Source of the DNA: Methylococcaceae bacterium
GTDB lineage: Bacteria; Pseudomonadota; Gammaproteobacteria; Methylococcales; Methylomonadaceae
DNA: 64,000 nucleotides
Assembly: GCA_013140705.1 (NCBI GenBank)
Contig: JABFSH010000009.1
Coordinates: 29,670-93,669 of the forward strand
Reading direction: 5' to 3'
The notes under the pieces were generated by a model, which made no database searches, had not been told where the DNA came from, and worked only from the letters and a program-made list of their open reading frames with translations. Numbering within the stretch: the first letter of the stretch is position 1; every line of letters starts with the position of its first letter. Of the stretch, positions 17,773 to 26,706 are shown in pieces. Position numbers and translations under genes: made by a program.

Positions 17773-19699
17773 CAATGCATGACCAAGGGAGTTTTACTGT
17801 AAATATGGAACCCACGTCCGGGGTGCTTTCAATCGCTATGCTGCCACCCATCATTTCGCAAAACTTTTTGGTGATGGTCAAGCCAAGACCGGTGCCGCCG
17901 TATTTGCGTGTTGTCGAATTATCCGCCTGAGTAAAGGCATCGAATACCTTATCGACCTGCGCTTTGGACATACCGATACCGGTATCGCGAACTTCAAAAA
18001 TAATCCAGCCGGATTCAGATGAATGGTCGACCGAAACCGTGAAATGAATGTCGCCTGCATGGGTAAATTTTCCGGCATTACTGAGCAAGTTCAACAAAAT
18101 CTGCCGCAGCTTAATGGAATCGGCACTGATCGCAGGTAACCAGTCAGGGCGTTCGATGGATAACCTATTGGCATTTTTATCGATGATGGGCTGAACCGTA
18201 TGGGTAATTTCATTGATCACCGAGGGTAAATGAATGTCCTCGAGAAATAATTCCATTTTGCCGGCTTCAATCTTGGATAAATCCAGAATTTCATTGATTA
18301 AAGTCAGCAAGTGTACGGCGGATGAATGGATTTTTAACAAATCACTAATATAACCATCCTGTTTTGAAGCCTGTGCTTCTTCCAGTAACATTTCACTGTA
18401 ACCAATGATGGCATTCATGGGTGTTCTTAACTCATGAGACATGTTGGCTAAAAACGCGCTTTTGGCGTTATTGGCTTCTTCGGCAACTGCACGTGCCTTT
18501 TGTGCTTCCGCGATGGCCTTCGATAATTCGATTTCGGTTTGCTTGAGTTCGGTAATATCGGTGCGGATGGCAACCGTGCCGGTATTCCAGACCCGTCGCT
18601 CGCTGACGCGCATCCAGCGATCTCCCCTGAAATGCTCGACAAAGTTTTCTCGAGGCGTGCGATGCCGGGTCATGCGTTCGGTCAGCCAGTCCTCAAGACA
18701 ATTTTCGGCATCAAGAATCAAACCGGACTGGGCGGCCCTTCGCATGATCGTCTCGAAGGCCATGCCCGGTACGATTGGAGTACCAAAATTCATGATTTCC
18801 CGATAACGCTGATTGCATTCTACCAAGCGATCCTGCATGTCAAATAAACAGAAGCCATCGGCGATACTTTCTATGGCTTCCCGCATGCGTGAGCGGCTGA
18901 CGGCTTCCTCCCGTGTGGCTTGTTGAATGCGGCTGTCGACAATGGTAATGAAAATAGCCAGTGAAGCGATCAATACCGAGGTAAAGGAAACCCAAAATAC
19001 CAGCGCTAACGGATTTAAGGAGCTTTCTGCCCAGGTCGGTGATGCATCGCCTGCAAAAAAATAAGTAGCCGCCATACCGGAGTAATGCATACCGGAAATC
19101 GCAAAGCCCATGATCAGTGCCGCACCGACCTTTCCCCACACGGCGCTATTGATCCTGGTCTTTTGAGCAAGTAAATAATCGATTGTCAAGGCGACGCCGG
19201 ACAGCACCAAGCCGATCAGCACCGAAACGACCACCAGTTTGGGTTCGAACATCATGATCAGGTGCCGGGAAATGCCCTGCATGGCGGCCATGCCGATATA
19301 ATGCATGGTGCCTATGCCGCCGCCCATCACGACGCTGACCAAAAAGGTCAACGTACTGATTTTGGGTCGACTGATTAATTCCAGCATGACATAGCTGGCC
19401 AACACTGCGGGCACCGTTGACACTAACGTGATAAATACGTCGTAACTCACCGCGATCGGCAGTTGGAGCGCCAGCATGGCGATAAAATGCATTGCCCAGA
19501 TGCCGCCGCCCATGGTTAATGAACCGGCCAGCAGCCAAATGCGACGTCTATTGCCCGAATCGGCGGCCCGGATCCGGCCTGCAACACTTAAGGCTGCATA
19601 GGATGCCAAACTGGCTATGGATAAGACCACTAATCCGGCATCATAATGGCTCTGTAATGCCAGGCTCAGATCTCTGCCATCGTAAAAATAATGGTTCAT
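17750..19699 (-). CDS. MHYT-domain sensor histidine kinase
   Basis: A 649-residue inner-membrane kinase. Residues about 20-250 form the seven-helix MHYT sensor, with its repeated motif visible as IWAMHFIAMLA, GTMHYIGMAAM and GMHYSGMAATYF. The conserved His and Met residues are proposed in the literature to bind copper and sense O2, NO or CO. Then a coiled coil, a PAS-like segment (ESIADGFCLFDMQDRLVECNQRYREIM), HisKA with His near residue 421 (MSHELRTPMNAIIGYSEML) and HATPase_c ending near 640. It sits in a minus-strand run with hypX and three other signalling genes; the next gene overlaps its stop. Confidence 0.93.
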   Translation of the reverse strand: MNHYFYDGRDLSLALQSHYDAGLVVLSIASLASYAALSVAGRIRAADSGNRRRIWLLAGSLTMGGGIWAMHFIAMLALQLPIAVSYDVFITLVSTVPAVLASYVMLELISRPKISTLTFLVSVVMGGGIGTMHYIGMAAMQGISRHLIMMFEPKLVVVSVLIGLVLSGVALTIDYLLAQKTRINSAVWGKVGAALIMGFAISGMHYSGMAATYFFAGDASPTWAESSLNPLALVFWVSFTSVLIASLAIFITIVDSRIQQATREEAVSRSRMREAIESIADGFCLFDMQDRLVECNQRYREIMNFGTPIVPGMAFETIMRRAAQSGLILDAENCLEDWLTERMTRHRTPRENFVEHFRGDRWMRVSERRVWNTGTVAIRTDITELKQTEIELSKAIAEAQKARAVAEEANNAKSAFLANMSHELRTPMNAIIGYSEMLLEEAQASKQDGYISDLLKIHSSAVHLLTLINEILDLSKIEAGKMELFLEDIHLPSVINEITHTVQPIIDKNANRLSIERPDWLPAISADSIKLRQILLNLLSNAGKFTHAGDIHFTVSVDHSSESGWIIFEVRDTGIGMSKAQVDKVFDAFTQADNSTTRKYGGTGLGLTITKKFCEMMGGSIAIESTPDVGSIFTVKLPWSCIDEQTVAR

Positions 19700-19726
19700 G
19701 ACGGCTAGTGTTGCCTCAATTGCCTG

Positions 19727-20575
19727 CTATGAATCTACTCGACTTTGTTTCCAGATGACGGCCAGTTGTTTAACAAAGCCATGCATCAGCGTCACCACAA
19801 GATCCGGTGGCGTAAACCGGCTTTTAAACAAAAATGACACCTGCGACTGGGCAGTAGTGGCGATAACCTCGATCAGCCGATAGCCTTGATTATCCATCAC
19901 ATAGCGGTCGCCGCCCGGATTGAGTGGCATGCCTTCGAGGGCCCGAAGCCGGTTTAGCAATTGCAAGCCACGCTCGGCATCAATCTCGTCGGCAAACAGC
20001 ACGTCACCGTCAATAATCAGCCATCGTGGCGTTTCTGCCTGTTCCGGACTCAAGCCGCCGATGGGCGACAGCGTGTAAAGCAGTTTTCGTCTCGAACCCG
20101 CCGCCTCAATGAGGTTATTTGACAATTCGATGGTCGAGAGCGCCATGCCATACGCCAGGTATTGTCTGATACTGCTTTTTATCAACGAATACAACTTATC
20201 TTCAGTAGCTTCAACTTTCGTGAAGTAACCGTTGATATCGTATTTGTCGATGACGTCACGTTCCGGCGCGATGCCTGGCTGCCCGGTACGGATATAGATT
20301 TGAGTCAGTTTATTGCCCAGGTTGTTGCGGATATAATCGCACAGCTCAAGACCGGCATACTCGGTTTCCATGACCACGTCAAGAAACGCAACGGCCAGCG
20401 AACAGCCCACTTCAACATCATCATTGATCAGGGCAATGGCTTCGATGGTACTGTTGGCCGTGTAAATTTTTAGCGGCAAGCCATATACTTCGATATTTTT
20501 CATGGCCAAACGTGAAATAGCCAGGACATCCGGTTCGTCATCAACCAGCAGAACCGGCCAGTATTTAAAAAACAT
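19727..20575 (-). CDS. Response regulator with uncharacterised C-terminal domain
   Basis: A 282-residue protein. The receiver domain (about 1-145) is of the subtype that precedes DUF3369 in other regulators: LLVDDEPDVLAIS, FLDVVMETEYAGLELCDYIR with the phospho-acceptor Asp, IRTGQPGIAPERDVIDKYDING. The C-terminal about 130 residues (from ELSNNLIEAAGSRR to the end) are not recognised and contain no HTH, GGDEF or HD motifs. AAAGGAG lies seven bases before the ATG. It begins 12 bp after hypX, so it is almost certainly co-transcribed with it. Confidence 0.85.
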   Translation of the reverse strand: MFFKYWPVLLVDDEPDVLAISRLAMKNIEVYGLPLKIYTANSTIEAIALINDDVEVGCSLAVAFLDVVMETEYAGLELCDYIRNNLGNKLTQIYIRTGQPGIAPERDVIDKYDINGYFTKVEATEDKLYSLIKSSIRQYLAYGMALSTIELSNNLIEAAGSRRKLLYTLSPIGGLSPEQAETPRWLIIDGDVLFADEIDAERGLQLLNRLRALEGMPLNPGGDRYVMDNQGYRLIEVIATTAQSQVSFLFKSRFTPPDLVVTLMHGFVKQLAVIWKQSRVDS

Positions 20576-20587
20576 GGCACACTCCTT

Positions 20588-22381
20588 TTAGTAAGCCAGA
20601 GGCTGTCTTAATTCACTGAGCTTGGTGGCATCAAGACGCATGTGTTTGGCAAGATAAGCGGCAGTCTCCTTAGGCCTGACTTTATGGACAAAGTTATAGC
20701 GGGCCTCATGATAATTCACTTCGCCACCGTAAAATTTACCGGAGAAATTGATTTTCATTTTTTGCAGTTCAGCTGCGCGATAGGCCGCCAAGGGTTTTAC
20801 ACGCTCGTCTTTATGCCGGATTTGTTGTTTTTCTTCGAGCAATATTTGATACTGCGGGCTTGAGGCCAACGCTTCTGCCTTTAGTCTGACCTGTTGCAGG
20901 TAGATGTCGTAATGGTCCGACAGGATTTCATCGATGTAGCCGATCGCCTTGGCTTTTTTCGTACCGATGGGCAGCGGCGTTTCGGTGAGTTCCAGAGCTT
21001 TAACGGGACCAACCCGTTTGGGGAGTGAATACGTCCAATACTCTGAGCCGTATAGGCCCATGGTTTTATAATGCGGATTAAAAATGACGCCTTCGCGAGC
21101 CCAAACCTGGTCGGCTGCCAGAATCGCCATTGCGCCACCTGCGCCGCAGCCGCCCCAGACAGCCGATAGGGTTAATTTGGATTCCGTGGTCAGAATAGCG
21201 TGAATTATATCGTCAATGGCGTTGATATTGCGCCAGGACTCATTGGCCGGATTTTCCGCCGCTTCAATCATATTCAGATGAATGCCGTTTGACCAAAAAT
21301 CGCGTCCTCCCATCAGGACAAGCACTTTAGTGGGCCGCGCCAATGCCAGACGATAGGACTCCAGTAGACGCCGGCATTGGGTAGTGCTCATCGCACCATT
21401 ATGAAAATCAAAGTACAGAAAACCGACGTTGTTTTTTTCTTCATACCAAATTTCCTTGAAGGTCAGCTCTGCTCCCATATACAACGGATCGATAGAGGCT
21501 TCGGGAGTATCATCAAGAAGGCTGCCTAATACTTTTGCAGCCGGTAATTTGAAATCAAATTGCTTGTTGTGCGAGAGAAAGCGCTTATAAAACGGAATCT
21601 TGACAATGTTTTTGCGTTTCAGGTGCGATATCCAGACGGCACCGTCTATGGCGGCACGACAAATGGCGCCATGGCGCTGGGCAATGATCGCTCCGGGTTG
21701 CCAGCCTTGCAGCGAACTTTCTTCATGGGCGCCGTATAAATAATATTCCTGATTGTCGATAACATCTAACACGCCAGGTGCGCTGTCACTGGCATTTATT
21801 TTTTTGATGATGGTTGCGACATGGTCATTTTCCCAGTCAATTTTTCGTTCCTGCTGTTTCATCAAGGGCCGAAGCTGACCCCGTACTTCGGGCTTCGAAT
21901 AATCGAGCGGAATGGGTTTGAACGTTTTGGATTCGACCCGTTTGACAGCGTTCAGCATCGCTTTAATGGCTGCCTGGCTGACTTCGCGCCGGTAAATGCC
22001 GGCTTTACTGGCTTGTCGCATGGAAAATGTTTCTGTTGCCCAAATATCACCGGCATCCATTTCTTCAACAGCCTGCAACACAGTTACCCCCCACTCCTGT
22101 TCTCCGCTCATGATGGCCCAGTCCAGTGATGAGGGGCCTCTATCGCCAACAATACCGGGATGAATGATTAAACAGTGGTGCTTGCTCCAGACATCTTCGG
22201 GTATTTTTTCCTTTAAAAACGGACAAATGATCAAATCGGGTTGAAAAAAGGTAACACCTTTCCTGATGTCGTCGGGATTGAGCGCCAGGGTGATCGAGAT
22301 ATCATGGCCCAAGGCTTCAAGCTCTACATGCGCTCGTTGACACAGGCCGTTATAAGACGAAGAAATGAGTAAAATTCGCAC
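20588..22381 (-). CDS. hypX: HypX/HoxX-type hydrogenase maturation protein
   Basis: A 597-residue bifunctional protein. The N-terminal half is a formyltetrahydrofolate-dependent transferase domain (LIIHPGIVGDRGPSSLDWA, VEEMDAGDIWATETF). The C-terminal half is an enoyl-CoA hydratase-like domain with HypX signatures (ESWRNINAIDD, NPHYKTMGLYGSEYWTY). In characterised systems HypX turns the formyl group of formyl-THF, via formyl-CoA, into the CO ligand of NiFe hydrogenase under air. A GTG start is used, preceded by AAAGGAGAACC. No hydrogenase or other hyp gene is in the window; instead it heads an operon of signalling genes. Alternatively it could serve another C1 or CO function. Confidence 0.9.
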   Translation of the reverse strand: MRILLISSSYNGLCQRAHVELEALGHDISITLALNPDDIRKGVTFFQPDLIICPFLKEKIPEDVWSKHHCLIIHPGIVGDRGPSSLDWAIMSGEQEWGVTVLQAVEEMDAGDIWATETFSMRQASKAGIYRREVSQAAIKAMLNAVKRVESKTFKPIPLDYSKPEVRGQLRPLMKQQERKIDWENDHVATIIKKINASDSAPGVLDVIDNQEYYLYGAHEESSLQGWQPGAIIAQRHGAICRAAIDGAVWISHLKRKNIVKIPFYKRFLSHNKQFDFKLPAAKVLGSLLDDTPEASIDPLYMGAELTFKEIWYEEKNNVGFLYFDFHNGAMSTTQCRRLLESYRLALARPTKVLVLMGGRDFWSNGIHLNMIEAAENPANESWRNINAIDDIIHAILTTESKLTLSAVWGGCGAGGAMAILAADQVWAREGVIFNPHYKTMGLYGSEYWTYSLPKRVGPVKALELTETPLPIGTKKAKAIGYIDEILSDHYDIYLQQVRLKAEALASSPQYQILLEEKQQIRHKDERVKPLAAYRAAELQKMKINFSGKFYGGEVNYHEARYNFVHKVRPKETAAYLAKHMRLDATKLSELRQPLAY

Positions 22382-22456
22382 GGAGGTTCTCCTTTGTTTT
22401 TTTTATTGTGTTCGGATGTATGGGCTACGGGCTAAATTGCATTTATTCTTGTGCAA

Positions 22457-22488
22457 GGGTAGAGACGCAAAACCTTGCGTTTCTACCC
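22457..22488. terminator. GGGTAGAGACGCAA hairpin
   Basis: A 14-bp stem with one G-T pair and a 4-base loop (GGGTAGAGACGCAA / TTGCGTTTCTACCC) followed by CTTTT on the plus strand. It lies between glxA-type gene end and hypX start, where it can end glxA transcription or attenuate read-through into hypX. The sequence resembles dispersed palindromic repeats. Confidence 0.55.
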
Positions 22489-22509
22489 GCTTTTCTGACA
22501 TTTCATTTT

Positions 22510-23517
22510 CTATTTAAAGTTTGATCGATACTCCTGGGGGGTAATTTTTAAAAATCGTTGAAAGGTTCGCCGCATTTGTTCGGCGGTATTGAATCCACAC
22601 TTGTTGGCGACGCTTTCCATCGGTAAGTCGGTGCGTAACAACATGTTGCGTGCTGATTCCAGACGAATACGTTCAATAAATTTGGCAGGCGTCATGCCAA
22701 TTTCCTGGCAAAACAGCCTGGAAAAATTACGCGGGCTCATGGCCATGCGATCAGCCAGGATATTTACATTCAATTCGGCATCGGGATGACTGACAATCCA
22801 GGCCTGTAATTCGCGAAAATCCTTGCGATTCTTGGCTTCATTGAATACATAGGAACTGAACTGCGACTGACCGCCGGGACGGCGCATGAAGATCAGCATT
22901 CCGCGGGCAACCGCTGATGCAACTTCCCAGCCCCAATCTTCCTCAACCAGACTCAAGGCCAGATCAATTCCGGCGGTAACGCCGCCCGAGGTATACACAT
23001 TGCCATCGCGAACAAATATTTTATCGGGCTGAATTTGAAGGCCCTGAAATTCATTCGCCATCTGATCGCAATATAACCAATGTGTAGTTGCCTTACGATT
23101 GTTCAGCAAACCGCTTTCGGCTAATAAAAAGGCGCCGGTACAAATTGATACCATACGTCTAACTTTAGGCATCATCTGTACAAGCCACTGCTTCGATTTT
23201 TCATCCCTCAGACCGTCGACAATGTAAGGGGCTCCTGCCACCAATAAAGTATCAATGTTTTCGGTGGCATCCTGATAAGCCATATCAGCAACAATGCTCA
23301 GTCCTGAAGACGTTTTAACCGGTCCTGCTTCTTCTGCAACCAGTGACAGTGAGTAGACGCATTCGGTTGGGCCAATTTTACCTTCCAACCGTAATGCGAT
23401 ATTGGCGAAACAAAACACATCCATAGGCCCCGAAACATCGACTAATTCGCAGCCCGGATAAATCAGCATGGCAACATGGCGATGCTGCAATGTTTGCGAA
23501 GGACGATTCGGACTCAT
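22510..23517 (-). CDS. GlxA family transcriptional regulator (DJ-1/PfpI + AraC HTH)
   Basis: A 335-residue regulator. The N-terminal DJ-1/PfpI-like amidase fold (about 15-205) has the nucleophile-elbow Cys in VSICTGAFLLAESGLL, and DVSGPMDVFCFA near the start. The C-terminal AraC-type double HTH (about 235-330) contains MAMSPRNFSRLFCQEIGMTPAKFIER and ANKCGFNTAEQMRRTFQRFLKITPQEYR. GlxA-type members such as Pseudomonas ArgR bind tandem direct repeats spaced by 21 bp. Two such paired sites occur nearby (24040-24076, 26707-26743). ATG 23517 is preferred over GTG 23523 for its spacing to an AGG. The effector is unknown. Confidence 0.93.
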   Translation of the reverse strand: MSPNRPSQTLQHRHVAMLIYPGCELVDVSGPMDVFCFANIALRLEGKIGPTECVYSLSLVAEEAGPVKTSSGLSIVADMAYQDATENIDTLLVAGAPYIVDGLRDEKSKQWLVQMMPKVRRMVSICTGAFLLAESGLLNNRKATTHWLYCDQMANEFQGLQIQPDKIFVRDGNVYTSGGVTAGIDLALSLVEEDWGWEVASAVARGMLIFMRRPGGQSQFSSYVFNEAKNRKDFRELQAWIVSHPDAELNVNILADRMAMSPRNFSRLFCQEIGMTPAKFIERIRLESARNMLLRTDLPMESVANKCGFNTAEQMRRTFQRFLKITPQEYRSNFK

Positions 23518-23586
23518 GGGCACCTGCCTTTTGCTGACAATTACTTTCCGGTTATTTAAACAAACTCAGTAATGTACGCTTAAATT

Positions 23587-23817
23587 TCAGCCGCCATTTC
23601 CAATGTTTTCCCAGGTATTGCTGCCGGATTCTTCCGAAGCATGCAGTTGCCTGGTGATTTCTCGTTGTTTGGCCCGTAAATCTTCAAGGTCACGGTAATA
23701 CTCGAATTTGGATTCTGTCGATTGTTGACGGGACAGCACGACTAATTGATCAATTTGAGCGCTGTGCTCTATTAATTCCGCTACCAATTGTTGTCTGCTT
23801 TCATGCGTGGCTAACAT
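23587..23817 (-). CDS. Small coiled-coil hypothetical protein
   Basis: Not recognised. 76 residues from ATG 23817, chosen because GGAGG lies seven bases upstream. The longer frame would start in sequence without coding character. The product is polar and strongly helical (ESRQQLVAELIEHSAQIDQL through YYRDLEDLRAKQREITRQLH), likely a coiled coil, with a short Gly/Asn tail. It sits 69 bp upstream of the glxA-type gene on the same strand and carries one of the two 37-bp direct-repeat sites about 220 bp upstream. An inverted GGACCT/AGGTCC (23839-23866) lies in its leader. Confidence 0.65.
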   Translation of the reverse strand: MLATHESRQQLVAELIEHSAQIDQLVVLSRQQSTESKFEYYRDLEDLRAKQREITRQLHASEESGSNTWENIGNGG

Positions 23818-24039
23818 AATTAAATCCTCCGACTTGTTGGACCTGCTATTGGGAAAACATAGGTCCGGGTTGCTTGATAAATACCTTGTATTTTTTATTC
23901 TAAACATCAAGTTCACATGCAGGAAAAGCCAGCTTGGCAAGGTCGATGCTGAAAAGCAGCGAATGCCTCAAGTTATTTTGTTCCCCTCTATAGGTTTCGT
24001 TGGGATTTACCTTGTGATATAGATTGCCTCTATTCCTTG

Positions 24040-24076
24040 CAAGGTAAATGACAAAAATACTGCATAATCGGACAAA
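24040..24076 (-). promoter_or_regulatory. Direct-repeat operator candidate, site 1
   Basis: Read on the minus strand: TTTGTCCGA, 2 bases, ATGC, 6 bases, TTTGTCATT, 3 bases, CTTG. The TTTGTC half-sites are 21 bp apart. The same 37-bp pattern with the same spacing occurs at 26707-26743. Location is 222 bp before the small coiled-coil gene that precedes the GlxA regulator gene. No other gene lies in 23818-24131. Confidence 0.6.
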
Positions 24077-24131
24077 ATTTGTAAATGCGATAGCGTGACG
24101 GCAAGTACCTTTAAATCATGTCATCGCTGCA

Positions 24132-25148
24132 TTAATCGTGATCTTTTCTTGCTAAATTCGCCAGAAGTTTGGCAATCTCGTGTTCGGGCACATTCAGTTC
24201 AATCAGTGCATTCTTAAGATGCCACAGTGCGGTATTCAGATAAATGTCGCTTAAGTGTGGGGTGATCTGTTTTCTATAAAATTCACGCAAATCTTTCGGC
24301 TGATTCTGGTCGGTTCCATAAGCGCCAAATACGGTTTTTAGAAAATGTCGTTGCTGGTCCAGCAGAGTCTGGAGATTAAGTGCATCCAGAAATGGGCTGA
24401 GTTTGGCATCCAGTAATAATTTTCGCACGACCGACTCGGTAATTGCCTGAATTGCAGGTTCTCCACCAAGTCTCTGGTAAAGCGGAATGTCTTGCAAAGC
24501 AAAAAAATCACTGCGCTTAAGGCCGTCATCGTCCGTACCCCAAGTAATATTCTTATCCGCTTTTTCAAGCAAGGGAATATGTTTGGAACAATGAATATAG
24601 GCTTCTTCAACTTCAACCATGATCCAGCGTTCAGGACGGTGTTTGCCTTCGGTATTTATTTCATTGATGACATTTTTAGGCAGATCCCGGCGGAATTTCA
24701 GCAAATCGTCGTGTTCGACAATTTTAGCTTTGCCATTTACATGCAGGCCGACCGTGCTGGCAAAAAAATCGACGAAAATCATGCCAATATGGGGGTTTTC
24801 AATGATATTGCCCTGACTGGCCAATACACCGTTACCGCGATATTCGGGATATACGAGATAATTGTCATCCAAAACTCTTACGAAGCCTGGCTTACCGAAG
24901 CGAAAAGAGCAATCACATTCGCCGTGTTTATCGGACGTTGCGATAAACAGAACTTCCTGCCTGGCGATAAATTCTTTCATGACCGGTGACAAATATTTTA
25001 ATACCTGTTTGTCATAAAAACGCAAGGCACGCTGCGTGGTGCCATATTTGAGTTGTAAATAGTGTTCACCCTGCGATCCCGGCAACAAAGTTACCGGCGC
25101 CGTGGTCCTCAGAGTGTTTTTGGGTTTGGTTTTAAATAAACGGAACAT
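24132..25148 (-). CDS. PNPOx-like flavin-binding protein fused to truncated globin
   Basis: A 338-residue fusion. Residues about 45-195 form a split-barrel pyridoxamine-5'-phosphate-oxidase-like domain (VLFIATSDKHGECDCSFR, NPHIGMIFVDFF, GLHVNGKAKIV), a fold that usually binds FMN. Residues about 223-335 resemble a truncated haemoglobin (LYQRLGGEPAIQAITESVVR, LSPFLDAL, and WHLKNALIELNVPEHEIAKLL). In the usual proximal-His position of the F helix (MREAH in relatives) this protein reads LREFY, so Tyr291 appears to replace His; haem binding is therefore uncertain. It starts 44 bp after the ferredoxin-reductase gene and likely forms an operon with it. Confidence 0.8.
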   Translation of the reverse strand: MFRLFKTKPKNTLRTTAPVTLLPGSQGEHYLQLKYGTTQRALRFYDKQVLKYLSPVMKEFIARQEVLFIATSDKHGECDCSFRFGKPGFVRVLDDNYLVYPEYRGNGVLASQGNIIENPHIGMIFVDFFASTVGLHVNGKAKIVEHDDLLKFRRDLPKNVINEINTEGKHRPERWIMVEVEEAYIHCSKHIPLLEKADKNITWGTDDDGLKRSDFFALQDIPLYQRLGGEPAIQAITESVVRKLLLDAKLSPFLDALNLQTLLDQQRHFLKTVFGAYGTDQNQPKDLREFYRKQITPHLSDIYLNTALWHLKNALIELNVPEHEIAKLLANLARKDHD

Positions 25149-25192
25149 GTTGTCTCTCCTTTGGTTTTTGATTGATTCCCTACGTGATCTTG

Positions 25193-26539
25193 CTAAACAT
25201 CCAGTTCGACATTTGAAGCCGGATAGGTGCAGCAGGCATAAATCCAGCCTTTTTTACTGTCGACCTCATCGATTTCCGCCTGATCCATCATGTCTACCTT
25301 GCCCTTCAGGCATTTGGTCATGCATTCGCCGCACTGGCCGCTACGGCACTCATGACCAATCAGTACGCCGATTCTTTCGGCGAGCTCCAACAGCGTGACA
25401 CGCCCATCGGAGTCAATGGTTTTGCCCGATTTGGCAAATTTGACTTGGTAGTTGCCGGTTTCATGCCGCAAGGGCTGGTTGAGACAGGAGTTTTGCGGCT
25501 TTATGATGGGACTATTGACGGTGTAACTTTCACAAAATAATTTACTTGATGGCAAATTCAGCTTCAGCAAACTTTTTTTACACATTGCCATGAAAGAATC
25601 GGGTCCGCATAAATAAACCGTTCGTTCCGGCAGATCCGGCACGAGGTTTGCGATCATTTTTTCATTAATTCGTCCGGTTAAGCCGAGCCACTGGGAGTAA
25701 TCAATCGTCTCCGCTGTCAGGGTAATGGCCAGTTTGATGTTCTGGTGGCGTGCTGCGATTAATTGCAATTCATCACGATAAATAATATCTGCAGGGCTTC
25801 GAAAAGACAGCAACAAGCTGACATCCATACGCGCTTCAGTGTCGACCAGCCAGCGCAGCATGGACATAATGGGGGCTATGCCACTGCCGGCGGCTAGAAA
25901 CAGCATTTTTTCGGTGGCGTGGGTAACACAACTGAATCTTCCGAATGGCCCCTTCAAGTTCAGGGTGTCGCCGATGTTTAGATGATCATTGAGCCAGTTG
26001 GAAACAATCCCGCCATTCGGTGCTCGTTTTACGGTAAGGTCGATGATTTTGGCCCGGGCAGGGCTTGATGCCAGACTGTACGACCGTTTAAATTCCTGGC
26101 CCGAGATAGCCATTGTCAGCGTCATGTATTGTCCGGACAAATAATCAACGCTTTGACCATCAAGCCGTCCGAGTCGAAACGTTTTGACATCGGGCGTTTC
26201 ATCATAGCAATTTAGAACAGTGTATTGAGCACTCAAGACGGCTTCGTTCGGCACGGGTAGCCTGTTTGAACGGCAAATTTGAACAGCCTCAGGAGAATCA
26301 GAACAGTCTGTCAACAGGGGCGATTTCTGCCCGAAAACTCGCTGATGATTTTCAGCTTCAGAGGGTTTATTGTTTGACTCGGAAAACAGGGTGCTGAACG
26401 GGCTGCGGCCTTGGAGCGAGGAGTCGGCAGGGTAGCATCGGGCAAAATAGATTGTGCTTTCAGGCGTTGCCGATAAAACATTCGACTGCTTGAATAATCG
26501 GTGGATCCAGCGATTGGCAGATTTGTCATTATTATTCAT
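25193..26539 (-). CDS. FAD/NAD(P) oxidoreductase with C-terminal 2Fe-2S ferredoxin domain
   Basis: A 448-residue electron-transfer flavoprotein. A polar, low-complexity N-terminal extension of about 105 residues is followed by an FNR-type FAD domain (FKRSYSLASSP, LKGPFGRFS), an NAD(P) domain (LAAGSGIAPIMSMLRW, TVYLCGPDSFM) and a plant-type ferredoxin domain with cluster ligands in HECRSGQCGECMTKC and ACCTYP. Architecture matches Hcr and other NADH-to-acceptor reductases. ATG 26539 (MNNNDKSANRW) is preceded by GAGGGTGGTGA. It is the first gene of a pair with the PNPOx-globin protein, its probable electron acceptor, and carries a 37-bp direct-repeat site 167 bp upstream. Confidence 0.88.
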   Translation of the reverse strand: MNNNDKSANRWIHRLFKQSNVLSATPESTIYFARCYPADSSLQGRSPFSTLFSESNNKPSEAENHQRVFGQKSPLLTDCSDSPEAVQICRSNRLPVPNEAVLSAQYTVLNCYDETPDVKTFRLGRLDGQSVDYLSGQYMTLTMAISGQEFKRSYSLASSPARAKIIDLTVKRAPNGGIVSNWLNDHLNIGDTLNLKGPFGRFSCVTHATEKMLFLAAGSGIAPIMSMLRWLVDTEARMDVSLLLSFRSPADIIYRDELQLIAARHQNIKLAITLTAETIDYSQWLGLTGRINEKMIANLVPDLPERTVYLCGPDSFMAMCKKSLLKLNLPSSKLFCESYTVNSPIIKPQNSCLNQPLRHETGNYQVKFAKSGKTIDSDGRVTLLELAERIGVLIGHECRSGQCGECMTKCLKGKVDMMDQAEIDEVDSKKGWIYACCTYPASNVELDV

Positions 26540-26706
26540 AATCACCACCCTCGATCGTGTTGTGATGTCACCCAATATTTTCCCAAGGCAAAAACTTAAT
26601 GGGAGAAAGTGCCGGTGAGCCAGAGTGTCAAAGTTCAATAGGTCCGTGTTTGGCTTTAATCGTGCACTAACGGCTTACATCTGTCAATAATGGAGGTTAA
26701 ATTATC

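Noticed and set aside
23818..24131. Possible sigma-54 promoter between the 37-bp site and the small coiled-coil gene
   Set aside because: GG and GC elements were found only at wrong spacing (10 rather than 12 bases centre to centre), so no promoter is called.
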